From Candidatus Thorarchaeota archaeon (GTDB lineage Archaea > Asgardarchaeota > Thorarchaeia > Thorarchaeales > Thorarchaeaceae), in assembly GCA_021498125.1 (NCBI GenBank), contig JAIZWL010000008.1, forward strand, positions 1 to 64,000: 64,000 nucleotides of DNA, in the 5' to 3' direction. Both the position numbers and the translations under genes were made by a program. Shown here piece by piece: positions 1-8,774 of the stretch. The notes under the pieces are model-generated. The model did no database searches. It was not told the origin of the DNA and saw only the letters and a list, made by a program, of their open reading frames with translations. Position 1 is the first letter of the stretch. Each line of letters begins with the position of its first letter.

Positions 1-223
1 GAAGCGCGAGAATCTTGCGAATGAGGTGTTGATGAAGCACAGTCCGGGGTCTGAGAGGGGAGGTGGAGCGAGGTACGAGGCCAACACGACCATGAGCAGA
101 GTAGACCTGGAGCCAGCGATAGATGGTGGAACGAGCAATCGAGTGGATCACCGCCGCCTCAGAGACAGACCTCTTAAGTGCAAGCTGCACAATCTTTTCC
201 CTGAGAGTCACCGAAGATATCAT
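1..223 (-). CDS. Transposase N-terminal fragment (HTH, IS481/rve-like), cut by window edge
   Basis: Reading the minus strand from ATG at 223 gives 74 uninterrupted codons to the window edge, with an in-frame TGA 9 bases before the start. The N-terminus (ISSVTLREKIVQLAL) followed by SIARSTIYRWLQVY and VGLVPRSTSPLRPRT has the layout of the helix-turn-helix and basic linker of IS481/IS630-type transposases, in which a homeodomain-like HTH precedes a DDE integrase core. The catalytic part would lie outside the window, so activity cannot be judged. It sits beside a decayed insertion sequence at 901-1528, which marks this end of the window as a site of repeated insertion. The family assignment rests on the HTH pattern only. 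Confidence 0.65.
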   Translation of the reverse strand, partial: MISSVTLREKIVQLALKRSVSEAAVIHSIARSTIYRWLQVYSAHGRVGLVPRSTSPLRPRTVLHQHLIRKILAL

Positions 224-900
224 TTCTAATCACTTCACTCAAAGTGATCATCTTCTGTGACTCTCACCGTCCCAAATGTTTTGTTACCATACAACTACAA
301 TGATTCTACTCAACAAGGTAAATCCCTGCAAAACACAGAAAACAGTATAATAAATAGTGTGGGTCATTAATTTAAGAAACAATTTTAGTTGTCATACACC
401 ATATTCATAAACATTCATATATATAACTAAAATTCGCAATTGGAACTTTTTTCACAGTACCGTCCTCTTTAGCGCTGTTTCTTAATCAAATAGAGAGGTA
501 CTCATGAATTATCAAAGAACACGCATGTAGAGCCCATTCACGGTCAGATCTATATAGGGTTGCCCCGATGTCATAAATAAATTATACACCAAATAAGCCC
601 ATTTATTAAATTCAAGCCTCGAAACATAGTAAATTTAATGGGAAGAAATTTCCATTAATTAAAACGCGTATTGAATATGTAAAAAAGAGAAGAGTAGGAA
701 AGGAAAACTTGCCCCCCCCCCTCAAAAAACTGATAGTATGGTAATATAAATCAATATACTAAAATGACAAGTTTATCAAAATAATAACGTGTTTTTGTTA
801 CATTCAACAATACATTATCATCCATAAGTCATGTGGTATGTGTGCAATTAATTCGACACCATGGTCTATGCTCTTGTATTGTTAAATAGATTCATACTGA
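224..900. other. AT-rich intergenic region, no gene recognised
   Basis: About 680 bases with stop codons in all frames, a run of ten C at 712-721 and several A/T runs. I see no convincing coding sequence, RNA gene or promoter pair. It separates a transposase fragment from an IS remnant and is probably insertion-scarred intergenic DNA. Confidence 0.5.
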
Positions 901-1528
901 CGGCTCTGTGTGAAAAGTCGGTGAGGTAATACAAAGGATTGTGACGGGTCCGACCACCTCACATGACTCATGCCTTACTACTCATCATACGATGCGGCCA
1001 AGGCCCGTCATTCTCAGTTCTTGATGCACTTATCCACCTTAGTACTACACTCCCGCAACGGATATCCTCTTTCGGGCGCCCATCAAATTTTCCACTCCCG
1101 GTCCTCTTTGTTCTTCTTGGGATCAAGTTCGTTTGGCTCTGACCTCAGCTACAGACCCTTTGTCGCCCAGATACGTTTCATCCTTCATATCATTGAACAC
1201 CTTGGTCTTGTACGACTCCCTATATATTTCATCCTGCAGAGGCATTCAAATGACTGGACCTCTGCCTCCCCCATCACATATATCGCCTCATATGATATGA
1301 TTAGCGAGTATTGCAGATAACTTATGTATGAGACAACAACCTGCCTATGGGCAAAAACGTTTAGTCTATCCCATTTTAATATGTCTGATGAAGGTGCGGT
1401 TCGGAGGAGGTCTGGTTTCACGAGTATCGCGAGAATAGCGACCTGATTTCCTGTTGAACGTGCTCCTCTACAACATCAAGCGACTCAACATATTGGAGTG
1501 TGACGGGAAGTGGCTTTTCACAGAGCCG
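901..1528 (+). mobile_element. Decayed insertion sequence bounded by imperfect terminal inverted repeats
   Basis: The left end reads CGGCTCTGTGTGAAAAG (901-917). The right end (1514-1528), reverse complemented, reads CGGCTCTGTGAAAAG, so the first ten bases are identical and a 2-base indel precedes a shared AAAAG. Between them no frame is open throughout. Pieces such as TGPTTSH, YYSSY and HQIFHSR in different frames recall an IS4/IS5-type DDE transposase (the stretch after the first catalytic Asp), consistent with a frameshifted, internally deleted copy. At 628 bp it is shorter than an autonomous element. The family is tentative; the inverted repeats are seen directly. It ends about 40 bp before the cation transporter gene. 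Confidence 0.6.
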
Positions 1529-1565
1529 TAATTCTTGCAAAAGTTACACTTCGCAACTATTATGA

Positions 1566-2987
1566 GTGGGTATGACTCGTCCACATCGGGTGGACGCAAT
1601 GACGGGGTCGTTAGATAGATCTGATGTGGTTAGGGCGGCAGCGCTCTCAGTAGTTGCAGCCTTGGGTCTCACGTTGATGAAGTTAGTAGTTGGTGTCTTT
1701 AGTGGTTCACTGGGAGTGTTGTCTGAAGCTCTCCACAGTGGACTCGATCTCATTGCTGCTGGTGTCACCTTCGTTGCTGTAAAGGCAGCGGCAAAGGCCC
1801 CTGACGAAGACCACCTGTACGGTCATGGAAAGGTGGAGAGTTTTGCTGCTCTGGCGGAGACCATCATGTTATGGGTCACATCCATCTGGATCATCTACGA
1901 GGCAATCCGTCGAATACTTTTTGCAGAGTTACCTGAACCGACCATTTGGGGGGTTGTGGTCATGTCTCTAAGTATTGTTATAGACTATGAGCGTAGCCGA
2001 ATGCTCTACAGGACCGCCGAAAAACACGGCAGTCAGGCACTTGAGGCCGATGCTCTTCATTTCAGCACGGACATGATCAGCTCCGCGGTTGTTCTTCTTG
2101 GCTTGGGTTTCGTGTGGCTTGGCTTTCCCATCGGTGATCCCCTTGCCGCGTTGGGCGTGTCTATAGTCATCATCTACGTCTCTCTGAACCTGGGCAAGCG
2201 GGCTTATGATGAGCTCGTGGATACTGCGCCAGAGGGCATGAGTGAACAGGTCAAGCAGATCTGTCTTAAGACCCCGGGAGTCATCGAGGTTGGGCGGATT
2301 CGGATCCGCGGTTCTGTCACCACCATGTTTGTGGATGTAGTGGTGAAGGTTGATGATTCCGAGATCGTTGCACATGCTCACGAGATTGCATCACAGATCG
2401 AGAATGAGGTTGCTACGCTCGCACAAAAGGTGGATGTGGTTGTGCACATAGAACCTGCTGACGCACAGGTCGATGACAAGGACATCTACTCGATTATGCA
2501 GCGAATCGCTCGTACAATTCCCGAGATTGAGAATTTGCACAACGTTCTTGTTCACACTACCGATGACGGAATCCATGTTGCTGCGCATCTTGAGATGGAT
2601 GACTCTCTGACTCTTTCAGAGGCCCATGCAGTATCCGAGTCTTTTGAACGCCAAATCCGAGAGAAGATAGAAGGCCTTCAATCAGTCACACTCCATCTCG
2701 AGTCTGCAACAGAGGAAGAGGTCGGAACGGATATCACAGAGCAGGTGCCTGATATTGTTCAGGCAATCCATGAGACCCTTAATTCCATGGAGCAGGTAGA
2801 CCATTGTCGAGAGGTCATGGTCAATCGAGATGACAAAGGGATCACAGTGTTACTAACGTGTTGTCTAACTCGTGATATGACGCTCTTAGAGAGCCATGCT
2901 ATCGCAGACCTTATCGAACAGTGTGTTATGGAACGGCTCCCTCAGATCCGCAGTGTAGTAGTTCATCTCGAACCCGATTCTTATTAA
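1566..2987 (+). CDS. Cation diffusion facilitator transporter with three C-terminal domains
   Basis: CDF-family membrane protein, expected to export divalent metal (Zn, Fe, Mn or similar) in exchange for protons. The metal-site pattern HxxxD occurs twice, at residues 57-61 (ALHSGLD) and 165-169 (ALHFSTD), with the usual DEDHLYGHGK loop near residue 80; six membrane helices lie before about residue 215. Typical family members are around 300 residues. This one has 473 because the cytoplasmic ferredoxin-like dimerisation domain appears three times, at about 220-300, 305-385 and 395-473, each ending in a V-x-H-x-E motif (VVHIEP, TLHLES, VVHLEP). The start is GTG at 1566 or ATG at 1572. No metal regulator lies next to it. 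Confidence 0.9.
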   Translation: MGMTRPHRVDAMTGSLDRSDVVRAAALSVVAALGLTLMKLVVGVFSGSLGVLSEALHSGLDLIAAGVTFVAVKAAAKAPDEDHLYGHGKVESFAALAETIMLWVTSIWIIYEAIRRILFAELPEPTIWGVVVMSLSIVIDYERSRMLYRTAEKHGSQALEADALHFSTDMISSAVVLLGLGFVWLGFPIGDPLAALGVSIVIIYVSLNLGKRAYDELVDTAPEGMSEQVKQICLKTPGVIEVGRIRIRGSVTTMFVDVVVKVDDSEIVAHAHEIASQIENEVATLAQKVDVVVHIEPADAQVDDKDIYSIMQRIARTIPEIENLHNVLVHTTDDGIHVAAHLEMDDSLTLSEAHAVSESFERQIREKIEGLQSVTLHLESATEEEVGTDITEQVPDIVQAIHETLNSMEQVDHCREVMVNRDDKGITVLLTCCLTRDMTLLESHAIADLIEQCVMERLPQIRSVVVHLEPDSY

Positions 2988-3077
2988 AAAAGTGGCCCGC
3001 GTCATTTCATTTTTAGTGCTACATTTGGCATAATTAGTAGCAAGTAATAAATCGACCTTTTGGTAAAAGCATAAGTT

Positions 3078-3446
3078 GTGATTATTATGCACCAATTGGC
3101 TAAGACACTACTGTGTGTGGCAATTGCAGGCTTGTTGTTCTTTACTGCGGTTCTATACGATCTTCCATGGTTGGTCGTGATAGGTGCGATCTTTGACTGG
3201 TTGCCGTTGCCCACGCGCTGGATGGTTGTACCTGATGATGCGGGGATTCCTGTTAATCAGCAGGCTGTGAAAGTTCATCTTGTCTTCACGCTAGTGGCGT
3301 ATGCTTTTGCAACACTCTGGGTTGTGATGATGCTGTTCTCGCTTGTTCTGCCATTTGATGCAGCAACTATCAAGTATCTCTTTATCGAGCTCTGGTGGGC
3401 GGCTGTCATTGTCGGGCAGTTCATCTATCTGCCACGTGAGAAATAG
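3078..3446 (+). CDS. Small membrane protein of unknown function
   Basis: A 122-residue hydrophobic protein with three to four predicted membrane segments (about residues 7-27, 28-45, 68-92 and 100-118) and a short charged tail (LPREK). I recognise no family. It starts at GTG 3078 or, more likely, ATG 3087. It lies between the cation transporter and the convergent histidine kinase, about 90 bp after the transporter, so co-transcription with the transporter is possible but not shown. Confidence 0.6.
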   Translation: MIIMHQLAKTLLCVAIAGLLFFTAVLYDLPWLVVIGAIFDWLPLPTRWMVVPDDAGIPVNQQAVKVHLVFTLVAYAFATLWVVMMLFSLVLPFDAATIKYLFIELWWAAVIVGQFIYLPREK

Positions 3447-3548
3447 GTCACTTGTCTGAATTATTGACTGTTGATCGTTCTGCTATGGGATCTCCAAGGG
3501 CTGCTTTATTGCAGGCGACCGGGCCTCTCTAGTAGGGCGTTTTTGCAA

Positions 3549-4850
3549 TCACGTATTATTAGAGTACGCTTTATTAAATACTAATTCATATTTACAACCC
3601 ACAGGTTGTTCATTCTCGATAACATTCTCTGTATGAACCGTGACTAGGCACAGTGATGCCAGTCCTTTGATCAGGATCAGCCCGAGACCTCCACCGGGAG
3701 CCTTCGAGAGTTTGCCGGGTCTGTTTATATAATCAATGAGCGACTGTGGCAGGCCTCCCGCCCTGTCTTCTATAGTTAGCACGATATGTTTACTTTCACT
3801 CTTGCTCTTGATCCCCAAGAATGATGAACCATGCTTGATCGCGTTGTCGATTATGTTGTATATTATCTGGTGGACCAGATCATTTGAGTAGACCATTAAT
3901 GACTGTTCGAGATCCTCGACTATCTCGATGTTCTTGGACTCGTATACAGTTTCTATCAGTTCGGTGACCGAGTGGATAATATCTGTGAGGTTGACCACTT
4001 TTTCGATTCTCTCGTATCTTGCGATCTCACTTGTGACCTTTCGGACCTCAGTGAGGAAGTCTGTGACCTTTGTTGTGACCTGAGTGGCTACCGTCAACCA
4101 TTCTTGTTTTTTCGGGCCTCCCTCTTGTGCCAGCTCCAAAGCCTGCAAGATGAGCTGGATGTAATTGCGGATATCATGATGGACGACGCTTGCCAAGAGA
4201 AGTGCGAAGTTGTTTTGGCGTTCTAAAATACTATGTGAGAGCTGTATTGCCAGACCATAGATTCCCAATCCGATCATTGTGAGGGCTACTGATTGGACAC
4301 TAAGATAGATCAGGAGCATATTGTGTGGAAGTATGACGACCACTGAAACCCCCAATGAGGTCACTGCCCAGCCTAATGCGCCAATTGAGAGAAATACTCT
4401 GAAAAAGCCCTTGTCTTGATAGTGTTCTCTGAAGACACGGATGAACACAAGTCCTGTGATTCCCGCATAGAATTCGGGTGCGATGTATGCTACCTGTGTG
4501 GGAACGACAAGGACCAAGATCAGAATGTCATATACTAACGAGCTAATTATCGCAAGGCCATATACCCACCATGCGAACAGCTTCGAGGCCTGAATGCTTC
4601 CATTGAGCATTAATGTGGAGCCTACTATGATTCCTATGATTGCTAATATATCAAGGATATCTATCGTTGAGGAAGGATAGACGATGCTCGGGGCAGTGAG
4701 GAGAACCATGATCAGCCAGCCGATTCCCCAGAGCTTCATCCTCTTGTCATATTGATATGTGAGAAATGTTGCAGACACGATCAGCAAGAACAATATAACA
4801 ACAATTATTGCCACTACAAATGAGGGACTGACAAAGGCGACCTGTTGCAT
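3549..4850 (-). CDS. Membrane sensor histidine kinase
   Basis: The N-terminal 205 residues hold about seven membrane helices and little extracellular sequence, as in 7TM/MASE-type sensors. The transmitter follows: a phospho-acceptor region with SVVHHDIRNYIQ (His 224/225), an N box NIIDNAIKHG (about 333-342), a G1 box EDRAGGLP (about 362-369) and a G2 box PGGGLGL (about 386-392). These are the ATP-binding motifs of HATPase_c. G1 departs from the classical DxGxG form, as is common in archaeal kinases. No receiver-domain protein lies next to it, so it is probably an orphan or works with a distant regulator. It starts at ATG 4850 and is divergent from the dehydratase gene. Confidence 0.85.
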   Translation of the reverse strand: MQQVAFVSPSFVVAIIVVILFLLIVSATFLTYQYDKRMKLWGIGWLIMVLLTAPSIVYPSSTIDILDILAIIGIIVGSTLMLNGSIQASKLFAWWVYGLAIISSLVYDILILVLVVPTQVAYIAPEFYAGITGLVFIRVFREHYQDKGFFRVFLSIGALGWAVTSLGVSVVVILPHNMLLIYLSVQSVALTMIGLGIYGLAIQLSHSILERQNNFALLLASVVHHDIRNYIQLILQALELAQEGGPKKQEWLTVATQVTTKVTDFLTEVRKVTSEIARYERIEKVVNLTDIIHSVTELIETVYESKNIEIVEDLEQSLMVYSNDLVHQIIYNIIDNAIKHGSSFLGIKSKSESKHIVLTIEDRAGGLPQSLIDYINRPGKLSKAPGGGLGLILIKGLASLCLVTVHTENVIENEQPVGCKYELVFNKAYSNNT

Positions 4851-4970
4851 ATCGTGTCATCACTTGATCTTCGTTTTCATCGTGGATTAGGAGACTCTAT
4901 TTTTACAGTTGTAGTAATCATATTTGAGTGCATTGCCGTCTTATGGTGTGACGAATTTTCAATTCATTTG

Positions 4971-5981
4971 ATGACTACCAATATGCTTAATGTATCGTCC
5001 CTGCTAGTAGACGCTATAATCACTCTTGATGATGTCTTAGACGCCTACGGACGAGTGAAAGGCGTTGCTCACAACACTCCTATCTTGACCTCGCGAACAA
5101 TTGATCAATTGACCGGGGCGCAGGTCTATTTCAAGTGCGAGAACTTTCAAAGAGCTGGTGCCTTCAAATTCCGAGGCGCATACAACACTCTAAGTCAGAT
5201 GAGTGCTGAAGAACAGAAGAGAGGGGTCATCACTCACTCCTCTGGCAACCATGCCCAAGCTCTGGCCTTGGCCTCTTCGATCTTGGGAATCAAGGCCACT
5301 GTGATCATGCCTGAAAACTCCGCACGTGTCAAGATCGAAGCTACAAGAGGGTATGGGGCCGAGGTCGTTCTGTGTGAACCCACACTTGAGGCTCGGGAGC
5401 GCACAACCAACGAATTCATCGAGCGTCATGGCTACTTGTTGATCCATCCCTATGATAACGAACGCATCATAGCTGGCGCTGGGACTGCTGCCGTTGAACT
5501 GATCCATGAAGTCCATGAACTTGATGTGATCATGTGTCCTGTCGGGGGTGGCGGTCTCCTCAGTGGAACTGCCATTGCCACTAAAGGCCTTCTTCCTGAC
5601 ACCGCTGTTATTGCAGCTGAACCCGAAAATGCAAATGATGCATATCGTGGTCTCAAGAGTGGCGAGTGGGTGCCGAGCGTAAATCCCATCACGATTGCCG
5701 ACGGACTTAGAACCTCGCTGGGCCGAATCAATTTTCCAATCATCCGGAAGATGGTGAATGACATCATCACGGTCTCGGAGGAGGAGATCGTAGATGCGAT
5801 GCGACTTCTCTGGGAGCGAATGAAGCTGGTTGTGGAACCATCGGGTGCAGTGCCTCTGGCTGGGCTTCTTGCAAGAAAAGAAGTGTTTTCTGGGAAAAGG
5901 ATCGGAATACTTCTCAGCGGCGGAAACATTGACCTTACCGATTTCTTCGATCTATTGCGGGCGAAGATACGCACAATTTAG
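4971..5981 (+). CDS. PLP-dependent threonine/serine dehydratase (or serine racemase-like)
   Basis: Fold-type II PLP enzyme. Seen are the Schiff-base lysine motif AGAFKFRGAYN, the cofactor-phosphate loop VGGGGLLSG and the substrate loop SSGNHAQA. It should deaminate L-threonine or L-serine to the 2-oxoacid and ammonia. At about 336 residues it lacks the C-terminal ACT-like regulatory domain of biosynthetic IlvA, so the catabolic, allosterically simple type or a serine/3-hydroxyaspartate racemase fits better. The frame is open upstream to 4845, but the leader sequence there is not family-like and would overlap the divergent kinase. The start is therefore ATG 4971 or 4983, just before ITLDDVLDAYGRV, which matches the usual family N-terminus. 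Confidence 0.85.
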   Translation: MTTNMLNVSSLLVDAIITLDDVLDAYGRVKGVAHNTPILTSRTIDQLTGAQVYFKCENFQRAGAFKFRGAYNTLSQMSAEEQKRGVITHSSGNHAQALALASSILGIKATVIMPENSARVKIEATRGYGAEVVLCEPTLEARERTTNEFIERHGYLLIHPYDNERIIAGAGTAAVELIHEVHELDVIMCPVGGGGLLSGTAIATKGLLPDTAVIAAEPENANDAYRGLKSGEWVPSVNPITIADGLRTSLGRINFPIIRKMVNDIITVSEEEIVDAMRLLWERMKLVVEPSGAVPLAGLLARKEVFSGKRIGILLSGGNIDLTDFFDLLRAKIRTI

Positions 5982-6039
5982 CATTGTTCTTCTCTCGAAG
6001 GTAGTTGGAGTCTGTGGTCGCTTTCATGTATCTTTGGTC

Positions 6040-6420
6040 TCAGAATTTTATTGCTTGTCTGTGCGCCTGATCTGCCCATATTTTTCTAAATAAATAAAAA
6101 TATTCGAAGAGTGCTGGAACATCCTTGCATGCGATCACAACATGTGAGGTAATGACGCTCATCTTCATGTAGAGTGGAAGTTCCTCAAACAGCCAGACAT
6201 CGTAAATATCAGGATTGAGGCGTTGCCAAAGTCTTCCTAGAAGTTCCGATTGTTTTTTTGGTTCGGTGATCTTAGGTGCGACAACACAAATATCGATGTC
6301 ACTCTGAGAGCTATCAGTTCCATCGGCATGGGAGCCAAATAGTAAGACCGCATCCACGCCGGGAATCTCGATGATCCATTCAAGTCTCTGTTTTAGATCA
6401 TCGATTTCTGGTGTAGCCAT
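6040..6420 (-). CDS. mntA: MNT-type nucleotidyltransferase antitoxin (MntA-like)
   Basis: Minimal nucleotidyltransferase that in characterised pairs transfers AMP groups from ATP to a tyrosine of the HEPN toxin and so silences it. The active-site pattern GS-x10-DxD is complete (LLFGSHADGT...SDIDICV). Its gene overlaps the upstream HEPN gene by 28 bp if translation starts at ATG 6420; an ATG at 6441 is also in frame. Order (HEPN first, MNT second) and overlap are those of HepT-MntA modules. All motif residues needed for AMPylation are present, so the pair looks functional, unlike the eroded copy at 62.7-63.5 kb. Confidence 0.85.
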   Translation of the reverse strand: MATPEIDDLKQRLEWIIEIPGVDAVLLFGSHADGTDSSQSDIDICVVAPKITEPKKQSELLGRLWQRLNPDIYDVWLFEELPLYMKMSVITSHVVIACKDVPALFEYFYLFRKIWADQAHRQAIKF

Positions 6421-6794
6421 GCTTCTATCATCTCCAAACATTCCTTAATCTTTGGAATTAATCGTTCTATGCTCTCAAACACCCGTGAGAGATCAATCCC
6501 GTTGTATGTATGAACAAGCCTGTTCCGAAGCCCGTTTGCTTCATGCATTGCTAGTCCTATTTCGTGGCTCATTACACCTAATCTGACTGCTCTATCTATA
6601 TTTGTGTGGTCATCGAGTGGTGGTTGTGATGTATCTTTTAGCACCATTGATAGTAAATCCGTTGTCGCTTCTATGGTTTCTTGGACAGCTTTTTCAATTG
6701 CTAGAACTGTCTTTTGATCGTCAAGTGTATATTCATCTTCAAGCCATCTACGAGTAAGATTCAATCGATCCCTTGCGTGTGCTATCTTCGTCAA
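6393..6794 (-). CDS. hepT: HEPN toxin (HepT-like RNase)
   Basis: About 133-residue all-helical HEPN protein. It carries the RX4HXY motif as RNRLVHTY, the catalytic Arg/His of HEPN ribonucleases plus the Tyr that is the AMPylation target in the best studied HepT-MntA pair. It is translationally coupled to the following MntA-like gene by a 28 bp overlap. No ATG exists near the N-terminus: TTG at 6794 is the first usual start, while family-like sequence (ESNRAARYLTKIA) continues upstream to a TGA, so the true start could be slightly earlier at a non-standard codon. Expected role: growth arrest or phage response by tRNA/RNA cleavage. Confidence 0.8.
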   Translation of the reverse strand: MTKIAHARDRLNLTRRWLEDEYTLDDQKTVLAIEKAVQETIEATTDLLSMVLKDTSQPPLDDHTNIDRAVRLGVMSHEIGLAMHEANGLRNRLVHTYNGIDLSRVFESIERLIPKIKECLEMIEAWLHQKSMI

Positions 6795-7106
6795 GTATCT
6801 TGCCGCTCTATTGGACTCTATTATCTGTCACATCCTTTTGACTAGATTCAATGAATCAATGGACTGAATTTGCTATTAACTTTGCCACCGTTGAACCAAG
6901 ATGCGTTTTAGTGACCTGATTGGAAGGTGCTTCCGGATGTGGTGTTGGTGATCCTCGTAGAACTACAAATCGCCCTCATAATAATTTGAGAAAACCAAAA
7001 AGAGTGGCCCTCGTGTGCGTCCGGAGATTGCTCCCGGATTCTTACTAAGGACCACTGTCTGTAATGAATAGATACGAACGAAAGATCGTACTCTGCTCTC
7101 TTGGAA
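6795..7106. other. Intergenic region, nothing recognised
   Basis: About 310 bases between the HEPN start and the end of the dsrE-like gene, both on the minus strand. It must hold the promoter of the toxin-antitoxin pair and the end of the redox operon, but I see no clear TATA box, strong hairpin or small gene. Confidence 0.4.
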
Positions 7107-7484
7107 TTAGAGACCGAGAGTGGCTCCTTCGGTAGCAAGACTTACCAGCGCTGCGGCACCACCGATCTTGGCACCCTCAACGAGGTCTTCATCCTTGATA
7201 CCTCTATGATTGCTGCAGGGTCCGCAGAGGAGACACTTTCCACCAAGCGCAAAGAAATCTTCAATGAGTTTCTTGGGCTCGGGCATTCCCGAGAGGTGCT
7301 CGATCTCTGCGGCCTTACCCTTCACTGCGAGATCAACGGCGCTCCCAAGCAGGAACACTGTGACATCAACATCTAGGGCAAGGGCTCCGTTCCCCACAAT
7401 AAAGGGCAAGAGGCACCTCTCCGGATCGTCTATTCCGTGAGTTGAGGTTATGAGTAATTTTTCCGTGTCGCTCATTTGTTTCAT
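7107..7484 (-). CDS. DsrE-family sulfur-transfer protein
   Basis: 125-residue DsrE/DsrF-like protein. The N-terminus (LLITSTHGIDDPERCLLPF) has the family Rossmann-like start with a strand and a Cys-containing helix, and a conserved cysteine cluster follows (GGKCLLCGPC). In sulfur metabolism such proteins carry persulfide between TusA and acceptor enzymes. It is the last gene of a seven-gene operon that begins with tusA, 25 bp after the membrane redox subunit, so it probably passes sulfur to or from the Hdr-like complex. It starts at ATG 7484, with a second ATG at 7475. Confidence 0.8.
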   Translation of the reverse strand: MKQMSDTEKLLITSTHGIDDPERCLLPFIVGNGALALDVDVTVFLLGSAVDLAVKGKAAEIEHLSGMPEPKKLIEDFFALGGKCLLCGPCSNHRGIKDEDLVEGAKIGGAAALVSLATEGATLGL

Positions 7485-7509
7485 CTCTTTTGGTTTTTCA
7501 ATAGTTGAT

Positions 7510-8763
7510 TTAGGTCAGAATTGGAATCTCGTCATAAGACTCCTCTTCTGGGGTGGTCTGGGCTTTGATGCCCTTCGCATATTCATAGACCCAAAGGGTC
7601 AATGGACGATAGAAGGCGTGGGCTCCTTTGTTCAGTGGAGCAAGTACTATGTACAGTCCCACGATCAGCAGATGGAATATGATGAAGTATCCCGCCAATG
7701 TCTGCCATTCAGGAATGGTGATGTTGACATAGGCCGCCCATTGTTGCCATAGGGGAATGTAGATGTCTATGGTGAGGAGAAATCCCGAGATTCCTAGCAT
7801 ATTGGTCAATCCGAGAAATACCCAGTCAGAGAATGTAGTATGTCCGTAGTAGTTATCATCGTGTCTACGTTTATGGAAGATCATTGTTCTTGTCGCACCA
7901 TATACAAGTAGAATCCCGCCAGTAATTCCTAGAAGGTGGGTGGGATACGTGATCGGGACCATGAGTTCAATTGGCTTTGTCAGCCAGTTGATGACAGTTG
8001 ATGCGAACAGGAGAATGAATCCCCAGACCATGCACATATGGAGAACCCAACGTCGCCTTCTGAATGGTACACTAGTATCTTGATCCGTGGCATACCTGCG
8101 TTGATAGAGGATCTCTGTGAAACCGACTTTGATAAGGCTTAAGATCCATATCCACAGTTTCCTTAGAAATGATACGCCTGTCGAATCGGGTCCGTATAAT
8201 TTGTACTGGCGCATCAGATGCCTGAAGAGTCCTAAGAAGTATAGACCCATCCATACTGCAAAAATTCCTCCGGCAACAAGTCCGCCAAGATGCACGAACT
8301 CCGGATCAAAATAGATCCACGTAGGATTGATACCCGCCTGTAGTGACGCATTAAAGTCAGCATATGGCCACATGATCCATAGAGCTACTATTGACAAGAG
8401 TGCGATGAATCCTGTGTATGCAGCCTTTGATTTGTATAGTACCCGTGAGATGTGGGTCACATCATTTTGGGCAATCGCGTATCTTCTGGCAGCGGCCATA
8501 AACTCGCCAGGCTCAGCCTCTCTTGGGCAAGTGGTCGAACACTGTCCACAGTAGTAGCAGAGCCAGAGCTCTTTGGAATCAATAAGTTCCTCTTTGGCAC
8601 CAAGTTGTGCTAGACGAATAATGGCTCTTGGGAATTCCCCGTCTTCTTCGGACAGGGGACAGATGGCAGTGCAGGTGCCACAATTAAAGCAGGCACTGAC
8701 ATCAAATGCTCCATATTTCTTAATGTCTTGGAGTAGATCGGGGTCTAATTCAATGACGCTCAC
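7510..8763 (-). CDS. HdrC-HdrE fusion, QmoC-like membrane subunit
   Basis: Two-part protein of 417 residues. The N-terminus (about 20-95) is HdrC-like with two 4Fe-4S sites (CFNCGTCTAICP and CYYCGQCSTTCP). The rest has six membrane helices with the histidine-rich pattern of the NarI/DsrM/HdrE b-type cytochrome family. This architecture is that of QmoC, which passes electrons between a quinone pool and the soluble QmoAB flavoproteins. It lies downstream of two HdrA-like genes, as in qmoABC. Direction of electron flow cannot be read from sequence. It starts at GTG 8763 after a GAGG-type site. It anchors the complex to the cytoplasmic membrane. Confidence 0.85.
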   Translation of the reverse strand: MSVIELDPDLLQDIKKYGAFDVSACFNCGTCTAICPLSEEDGEFPRAIIRLAQLGAKEELIDSKELWLCYYCGQCSTTCPREAEPGEFMAAARRYAIAQNDVTHISRVLYKSKAAYTGFIALLSIVALWIMWPYADFNASLQAGINPTWIYFDPEFVHLGGLVAGGIFAVWMGLYFLGLFRHLMRQYKLYGPDSTGVSFLRKLWIWILSLIKVGFTEILYQRRYATDQDTSVPFRRRRWVLHMCMVWGFILLFASTVINWLTKPIELMVPITYPTHLLGITGGILLVYGATRTMIFHKRRHDDNYYGHTTFSDWVFLGLTNMLGISGFLLTIDIYIPLWQQWAAYVNITIPEWQTLAGYFIIFHLLIVGLYIVLAPLNKGAHAFYRPLTLWVYEYAKGIKAQTTPEEESYDEIPILT

Positions 8764-8774
8764 AATAGTTCGCC

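Noticed and set aside
712-721. Run of ten C as a phase-variation tract
   Set aside because: It lies in a gene-free region with no open frame across it, so length change would switch nothing visible.
970-1320. 116-codon open frame on the plus strand
   Set aside because: It lies inside the IS remnant; transposase-like fragments jump between frames, so this is a piece of a broken transposase and not a gene.
4845-4970. N-terminal extension of the dehydratase
   Set aside because: Open in frame, but overlaps the divergent kinase start and does not resemble the family; the usual N-terminus begins after 4971.
5450-5974. 174-codon minus-strand open frame
   Set aside because: Antisense to the dehydratase gene, with Ser/Arg/Pro-rich shadow composition.
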